64,000 nt of DNA. Origin: Leifsonia poae (GTDB lineage Bacteria; Actinomycetota; Actinomycetes; Actinomycetales; Microbacteriaceae). The position numbers were made by a program, and so were the translations under genes. The stretch covers positions 692,636 to 756,635 of the forward strand of contig NZ_BSEN01000015.1 of the NCBI RefSeq assembly GCF_027921845.1, in the 5' to 3' direction. Below, one piece after another: positions 59,894 to 64,000 of the stretch; the stretch's first letter is position 1; each line of letters begins with the position of its first letter. Below the pieces are notes generated by a model that saw only the letters and a program-made list of their open reading frames with translations, ran no database searches and was not told the DNA's origin.

Positions 59894-60892
59894 ATGGCGA
59901 CGACCGGTTCACGCACCCTCCAGCTGCTCTCGCTCCTTCAGACGCAGCGGTACTGGCCCGGAAGCGTTCTCGCCGCACGGCTCGAGGTCTCGGTGAGGAC
60001 CCTGCGCCGCGATGTCGACCGGCTGCGCGAGCTCGGCTATCCGGTCGACGCCACCCGCGGTGTCGACGGCGGGTACCAGCTCGCCGCCGGCGCCTCGCTC
60101 CCGCCGCTCGTCGTCGACGACGAGGAGGCGGTGGCTCTCGCCGTCGGGCTGCGGACCGCTGCGCAGAGCGGCATCGCCGGTATCGAAGACGCGTCGGTGC
60201 GCGCGCTCACCAAGGTCGTGCAGGTCATGCCTCCCCGGCTGCGCCGCCGCGTCGAGGCGCTGCGTTCCGCGACGGTCGCCGGTTCCCTGCGCCCCGGCCC
60301 CAGCGTCGACGCCGAGGTGCTCACCACCATCGCGCAGGCCTGCCGCGACGAGGAGCGGCTCGACTTCGTGTACACCGCCCGCGACGGTGAGCGCACCGAC
60401 CGTCGCGTCGAACCGCACCGGCTCGTCTCGGTCGGGCGCCGCTGGTACCTGGTCGCCTACGACCTGACCCGCTTCGACTGGCGCAGCTTCCGCCTCGACC
60501 GGCTTTCCGGCCCCCGGGCGACGGGCTCGCGTTTCCGTCCGCGTGACCTGCCGGCCGACGACGCCGCCGCGTTCGTTCGCGCCTCGCTCGGTGGCGTCGC
60601 GCCGACCCCGCTGAACGTCGTCGCGATCGTGCGCGCACCACTGGCGGATGTGCAGGCCACGATCGGCCCCTGGGCGACCACCGAGCCCGTCGACGACACG
60701 CGCACGCGCATCCGGATGACGGCGGACAATGCCGACTGGGCGCTCTACGGCCTCGGCGCCGTCGACGCCCCGATCGAGTCGGTCTCGCCTCGCGCGGTCG
60801 CGGAGCGGATGCACGTCTGGGCCGAGCGGTTCGCAGCGGCGAACGCCTCCGAAGGCACCGGCGAACAGGCACCGGGCATCCACGACGCATAG
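59894..60892 (+). CDS. YafY-type WYL-domain transcriptional regulator
   Basis: The protein has 332 residues. The N-terminal winged HTH (L-Q-L-L-S-L-L-Q-T, L-A-A-R-L-E-V-S-V-R-T-L-R-R-D-V-D-R-L-R) is of the HTH_11/DeoR-like type, then the WYL domain with R-D-G-E-R-T-D-R-R-V-E-P-H-R-L-V-S-V-G-R-R-W-Y-L-V-A-Y-D and the WCX tail. Members sense nucleic-acid or small ligands and often act as single-gene repressors. The inverted repeat 13 nt upstream fits autoregulation. A ferritin-like/VIT gene starts 14 nt downstream and may be co-transcribed. Confidence 0.9.
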   Translation: MATTGSRTLQLLSLLQTQRYWPGSVLAARLEVSVRTLRRDVDRLRELGYPVDATRGVDGGYQLAAGASLPPLVVDDEEAVALAVGLRTAAQSGIAGIEDASVRALTKVVQVMPPRLRRRVEALRSATVAGSLRPGPSVDAEVLTTIAQACRDEERLDFVYTARDGERTDRRVEPHRLVSVGRRWYLVAYDLTRFDWRSFRLDRLSGPRATGSRFRPRDLPADDAAAFVRASLGGVAPTPLNVVAIVRAPLADVQATIGPWATTEPVDDTRTRIRMTADNADWALYGLGAVDAPIESVSPRAVAERMHVWAERFAAANASEGTGEQAPGIHDA

Positions 60893-60906
60893 ACTGTTCC
60901 ACCGTT

Positions 60907-61998
60907 ATGACCAACGACATTGCCCGGCGAGAGCCCAGTCCCGCCGACGTGCGCCGCTGGCGCCGATACCTCGCGGACGAACGGGCCGAGGCCTCCGTCT
61001 ACCGCGACCTGGCCGGACGGCGGACCGGCGAGGAGCGGGAGATCCTCCTCGCGCTCGCCGAAGCCGAACGCCGGCACGAACAGCACTGGCTCGACCTGCT
61101 CGGCGACCGGGTGGGCAAACCCCTGCGCGGCGACCTGCGCACGCGCGTGCTCGGCTTCCTCGCGCGGCGCTTCGGCTCCGTGTTCGTGCTCGCGCTCGCA
61201 CAACGCGCCGAGGCGCGATCGCCGTACGGCGCGGATGTCGACGCGACGCCGCAGATGGCCGCCGACGAGCAGATCCACGAAGAGGTCGTGCGCGCGCTCG
61301 CGGCCCGCGGGCGTCAGCGGCTCTCCGGCACCTTCCGCGCGGCGGTGTTCGGCGCCAACGACGGGCTGGTGAGCAACCTCGCGCTCGTGCTCGGCATCAG
61401 CGCCAGCGGAGTGCCGAATCACGTGGTGCTGCTGACCGGCATCTCCGGTCTGCTCGCGGGCGCGCTGTCGATGGGAGCCGGCGAGTACGTCTCGGTGCGC
61501 TCCCAGCGCGAACTGCTCGAGGCATCCACCCCGAACCCGGCCGCACGCACCGTGCTGCCGGATCTCGATGTCGACGCCAACGAACTCACGCTCGTGTACC
61601 GCGCCCGCGGAATGAGTCCGGAGGACGCCACGACCCACGCAGCCGAGGTGCTGAGCGGGCTCGCGACCTACAACGTCGAACCGGATGCGGACGCCGTCGA
61701 GGTGGACGAGCACGAGTCCGTCGGCAACGGCTGGAGCGCGGCCGTCTCGAGCTTCTGCTTCTTCGCGTCGGGCGCGCTCATCCCGATCATCCCGTATCTG
61801 TTCGGGCTGCAGGGCACGACGGCGGTCATCGTCGCGGCGGTGCTCGTGGGCATCGTGCTGCTCGGCACCGGTGCGGTCGTCGGTCTGCTCTCCGGCGCCT
61901 CCCCGCTCAAGCGCGCCCTGCGTCAGCTCGCGATCGGGTACGGCGCTGCAGCGGCGACGTACCTCCTCGGCCTGCTGTTCGGCGCGACGCTCGGGTAG
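60907..61998 (+). CDS. Ferritin-like/rubrerythrin domain fused to a VIT1/CCC1 transporter domain
   Basis: The protein has 363 residues. The N-terminal roughly 135 residues are a four-helix ferritin-like domain with iron-ligand patterns D-E-R-A-E-A-S-V-Y, A-E-A-E-R-R-H-E-Q-H and D-E-Q-I-H-E-E-V. The C-terminal part is a VIT1/CCC1 transporter: V-F-G-A-N-D-G-L-V-S-N, L-S-M-G-A-G-E-Y-V-S-V, then late helices G-A-L-I-P-I-I-P-Y. Such fusions (MbfA-like) export iron or manganese and help resist peroxide stress. It is directly downstream of a WYL regulator. Confidence 0.9.
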   Translation: MTNDIARREPSPADVRRWRRYLADERAEASVYRDLAGRRTGEEREILLALAEAERRHEQHWLDLLGDRVGKPLRGDLRTRVLGFLARRFGSVFVLALAQRAEARSPYGADVDATPQMAADEQIHEEVVRALAARGRQRLSGTFRAAVFGANDGLVSNLALVLGISASGVPNHVVLLTGISGLLAGALSMGAGEYVSVRSQRELLEASTPNPAARTVLPDLDVDANELTLVYRARGMSPEDATTHAAEVLSGLATYNVEPDADAVEVDEHESVGNGWSAAVSSFCFFASGALIPIIPYLFGLQGTTAVIVAAVLVGIVLLGTGAVVGLLSGASPLKRALRQLAIGYGAAAATYLLGLLFGATLG

Positions 61999-62040
61999 CC
62001 GGCGCGACGCTCGGGCAGTCGGACCGGCCGTCGGGTGCTG
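61981..62040. repeat. Imperfect 20-bp tandem repeat across the stop codon of the VIT gene
   Basis: GGCGCGACGCTCGGGTAGCC (61981-62000) is followed directly by a copy with two changes (62001-62020) and a third, more diverged copy (62021-62040). The stop codon TAG (61996-61998) lies in the first copy; without it the frame would continue through the repeats. It is probably a replication-slippage duplication. Confidence 0.7.
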
Positions 62041-62055
62041 CGCCGGACGCCCGTG

Positions 62056-62613
62056 CTACCGGTTGCGGTTGCGGTCCCGCTCGCGGCCTTCGTAGCCGCT
62101 GCCGTAGACGATCACGCCGACGATCGGGATGAGCAGGAACCACAGCCAGCTGTAGGCGAAACCCCAGATCCAGCTCGTCAAGAAGAACAGGATGAGCGCG
62201 ATGAACGGCACGATCGAGACGATCACGTAGCCGTTGCGACCGAACGGGCGGCCGTCCGAGACGCGACCGGGACCGTAGCCGTCGCGGGTGCCGTAGCCGT
62301 CGGCGGAGCCGTACGCGGCGGGTGGACCGAACGACGCGGCCGATCCGGGCTGCGCTGCTCCAGGCGGCACTGCTCCGGGCGGCGCCGCGGCCGACGGAGC
62401 GGCGTCGTCGAATGCGACGAAGCGGGGCAGATCGGCGAACAGCGGCGCGAGGTCGCCGCGGGTCACGGCGGTGCGGGCGGACTGGACGCGAGCCTGGACC
62501 TCATCCTCGGTCAGCCGGCCGTCTGCGGCGTGCGACTGGAGGGCGGCGACAGCACGATCGCGCTCTGCATTGCTGAGGCGGAATGCACCGGACGAGTCCG
62601 AATAGTCGGTCAT
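62056..62613 (-). CDS. DUF1707 membrane protein
   Basis: The protein has 185 residues. The N-terminal DUF1707 motif (F-R-L-S-N-A-E-R-D-R-A-V-A-A-L, D-G-R-L-T-E-D-E-V-Q-A-R) is complete. A Gly/Ala/Pro/Tyr-rich linker leads to two transmembrane helices (V-I-V-S-I-V-P-F-I-A-L-I-L-F-F and W-L-W-F-L-L-I-P-I-V-G-V-I-V) and an Arg-rich end. DUF1707 is an actinobacterial domain of unknown function, often near the N-terminus of membrane proteins. It converges with the VIT gene. Confidence 0.88.
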   Translation of the reverse strand: MTDYSDSSGAFRLSNAERDRAVAALQSHAADGRLTEDEVQARVQSARTAVTRGDLAPLFADLPRFVAFDDAAPSAAAPPGAVPPGAAQPGSAASFGPPAAYGSADGYGTRDGYGPGRVSDGRPFGRNGYVIVSIVPFIALILFFLTSWIWGFAYSWLWFLLIPIVGVIVYGSGYEGRERDRNRNR

Positions 62614-62701
62614 TCCGTCAGTATGGCAGCAGCCGTCACACCGCGCGAGAGGTGCGGAATGGGGCTCTTGGGACGTCTCGAGACGCTGTTGTCGCCCCTG
62701 A

Positions 62702-62932
62702 TCAGCGGTCGCCGCGCCCGACGAGCCGGCCGATCCAGTTCTGCCAGGAGATGAGGATACGCGGCGGGGTGTGGTGGCGCCGGCTGTTGTTCTGCAGGCG
62801 CGGACCCCGGTTGCCCTGACCGGCCCTCACCCGATTGCGATGCGGCTGATTGGCCGCGGGTGCGTCGCTGTGCGCCGGCACTCCGGGGACGCTGTGGGTG
62901 GCATCGTGCAGGGTGGATGCGAGGGTGTTCAT
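62702..62932 (-). CDS. Small basic hypothetical protein (76 residues)
   Basis: The ATG 62932 is preceded by AGGAGAA, a good ribosome binding site, which is the main support for the gene. The protein is polar and basic (N-Q-P-H-R-N-R-V-R-A-G-Q-G-N-R-G, S-R-R-H-H-T-P-P) with a short C-terminal W-Q-N-W-I-G-R-L-V-G-R helix, and it is not hydrophobic. I do not recognise it. It starts 17 nt after the stop of the oxidoreductase gene on the same strand, so it may be its operon partner. Confidence 0.55.
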   Translation of the reverse strand: MNTLASTLHDATHSVPGVPAHSDAPAANQPHRNRVRAGQGNRGPRLQNNSRRHHTPPRILISWQNWIGRLVGRGDR

Positions 62933-62949
62933 GGGTTCTCCTGTCGGGA

Positions 62950-63909
62950 TCAATCGGGGACGATGACGAGGCGGGTGCCCCGGAGATCGGTGCGGGTCCA
63001 TGCCGACTCGATCTCACTGAGGGGCATGGTGGTGACGTCGATGGCGAGCTCGCCGCTGCGCAGCCAGTCGACGACCTGCTGGTAGGCGGCAGCCATACCG
63101 GAGGCCAGGTTGCGGGCGGCACCGTAGATCTCCAGGCCCGAGGTGCGCAGGGCGTCACCGGTGAGGCTGATCGCAGGGCCGGCGGACTCGCCGATCTGCA
63201 CGAGGCGGGTGCGCTCTGGCATGGCGAAGCTGCCGGGGATCAGCGCGCGGGTCAGCAGCTCGGTGGGTCGACCCCAGAGGTAATCGATGACCACGTCGTA
63301 CCCGTCGCCGGCGTGGTCCCGGAACGCCTGCACCAGTTCGGCGTCGTCGACGGCGGTGTTGATCACGGCGTCAGCGCCGAGCGCCGACAGCTGCCGGAGG
63401 GCCTCCTCGTCGCGTCCCGTGGCCACGATGCGTCCGGCGCCGAGGAGCCGCGCGATCTGAACGGCCAGTCGCCCGGCCACGCCGGTCGCGCCTTGCACCA
63501 GCACGGTCTCACCCGAGCTGAGACCGCCAGCGGTGCGCATGCTCATGGCGCTGATCGCGGAGGACAGCGCCGCCGCGATCGGCGCGCCGATCCCCTCCGG
63601 GATCGGCGCCGTGTGGGTGGCGGGCACCGCCGCATACTGCGCGAGCGTTCCGTACGGCGGCGTGACGCCGCCGAACCCGACGACGGTTCCGTCGGGCAGG
63701 CGGCCGATGCCGTCGAAGCACGGGATCGCCGGCAGCGCCGCCTGGAACGGCGCGGACGTGTAGTGGGTGCCGGCGACGATCGCGCGATCCACGTTCTCCA
63801 CCGCGACCGCCTCGACGGTCACCAGCACCTGACCTTCTCCGACCTCAGGGTCGGGAAAGTCCTGGAAGCGCGGAACGGCTCCCGCGCGGTCCACGACTGC
63901 TGCCTTCAC
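62950..63909 (-). CDS. Quinone-oxidoreductase-like (zinc-independent MDR) alcohol dehydrogenase
   Basis: The protein has 319 residues. The MDR GroES-like part lacks structural-zinc cysteines. The cofactor site reads V-L-V-Q-G-A-T-G-V-A-G-R-L-A-V-Q-I-A, followed by A-T-G-R-D-E, which suggests NADPH. P-C-F-D-G-I-G and G-T-L-A-Q-Y-A-A-V-P are typical of the quinone-reductase/enoyl-reductase subgroup. It is divergent from the regulator-like gene at the right edge, with a 14-bp inverted repeat between, and is probably under that gene's control. Confidence 0.88.
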   Translation of the reverse strand: MKAAVVDRAGAVPRFQDFPDPEVGEGQVLVTVEAVAVENVDRAIVAGTHYTSAPFQAALPAIPCFDGIGRLPDGTVVGFGGVTPPYGTLAQYAAVPATHTAPIPEGIGAPIAAALSSAISAMSMRTAGGLSSGETVLVQGATGVAGRLAVQIARLLGAGRIVATGRDEEALRQLSALGADAVINTAVDDAELVQAFRDHAGDGYDVVIDYLWGRPTELLTRALIPGSFAMPERTRLVQIGESAGPAISLTGDALRTSGLEIYGAARNLASGMAAAYQQVVDWLRSGELAIDVTTMPLSEIESAWTRTDLRGTRLVIVPD

Positions 63910-63926
63910 GGTCTTTCGCCTTCTCT

Positions 63927-63967
63927 CTTACAGTGTTAGAGCGCTAGGGTATTTCTAACACTGTAAG
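63927..63967. promoter_or_regulatory. Perfect 14-bp inverted repeat in the divergent promoter region; likely operator
   Basis: CTTACAGTGTTAGA (63927-63940) and its exact reverse complement (63954-63967) are separated by 13 nt. It lies 18 nt before the oxidoreductase start and 23 nt before the ATG at 63990, the typical place for a TetR/MarR-type operator controlling both genes. Confidence 0.75.
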
Positions 63968-63989
63968 AGCGATCGTGCAAGGAGGACTC

Positions 63990-64000
63990 ATGGCGTTGGA
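63990..64000 (+). CDS. Start of a divergent gene cut by the right edge (probable regulator)
   Basis: An AAGGAGG ribosome binding site (63979-63985) stands 4 nt before the ATG 63990, and only M-A-L and part of a fourth codon are inside the window. The divergent layout with an oxidoreductase and a large inverted repeat suggests a TetR- or MarR-family repressor, but no protein sequence is available to confirm it. Confidence 0.5.

Noticed and set aside
1-64000. CRISPR arrays, insertion sequences, integrases or prophage genes
   Set aside because: No regularly spaced repeats, transposase/integrase motifs (DDE or Tyr recombinase) or phage structural genes were seen on either strand.

Overview
The window is GC-rich chromosomal DNA from an actinobacterium, most likely of the family Microbacteriaceae (Leifsonia-like; the genus is an inference). 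The lineage call rests on the mycothiol ligase mshC, the RNA polymerase factor rbpA, the pafB-pafC / tatA-tatC / helY / lnt block, frequent GTG starts, GTGA or ATGA gene overlaps, and the general gene style. I see no plasmid or phage backbone, insertion sequence, CRISPR array or rRNA. One tRNA-Leu(GAG) lies at 58744-58828.

Left part (1-19042): mostly single accessory enzymes and regulators. These are a BAAT/acyl-CoA thioesterase-type lipoprotein running off the left edge, a LuxR regulator, a flavin monooxygenase, a zinc-ribbon protein with a nuclease-like C-terminus, VOC and Usp proteins, a frameshifted Tat-exported esterase, a squalene-cyclase-like protein and an alpha/beta hydrolase. They are followed by a HelR-type RNA polymerase-recycling ATPase with a rifamycin-associated element (RAE) in front of it. 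Next come an alpha/beta hydrolase behind a structured leader with a 17-codon upstream ORF, a DHFR-like / DGPF / ECF42-type sigma factor operon, an ArsR / DHFR-like / SRPBCC operon and arfB.

Middle (19180-34735): a metabolic and regulatory accessory block. It holds an HSL-type esterase next to a divergent TetR, a TetR/SDR divergent pair, two SGNH hydrolases (one a tandem fusion with a degenerate N-terminal copy) and a complete biotin-independent malonate decarboxylase locus. The malonate locus has a LysR regulator divergent from mdcA-B-C-DE-G-H, with mdcD and mdcE fused and no transporter gene nearby. After it come an SDR-like protein without the catalytic Tyr/Lys, a TetR and an APH-type phosphotransferase.

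Right part (34756-64000): largely core genome. It includes a drug-resistance-type UvrA paralogue, an HdeD-like membrane protein, an S9 peptidase with an SDR, NfeD-SPFH-GDPD, rbpA, and a long minus-strand run HAD-trmI-FKBP-pafB-pafC-membrane protein-tatA-tatC-helY-lnt. Beyond these lie PAC2, the run M20-uppP-mshC, tRNA-Leu, a cation-diffusion facilitator, a WYL regulator, a ferritin-like/VIT fusion, a DUF1707 protein and a quinone-oxidoreductase-like gene. The last of these diverges from a gene cut off at the right edge, across a perfect 14-bp inverted repeat.

The strongest regulatory signals are the RAE before helR (9694-9712), the palindrome over the mdcR start (25545-25568), the leader at 12084-12226, and inverted repeats at 59844-59880, 63927-63967 and 31942-31958. 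No computation was run: family calls come from reading motifs, and residue numbers are hand counts.
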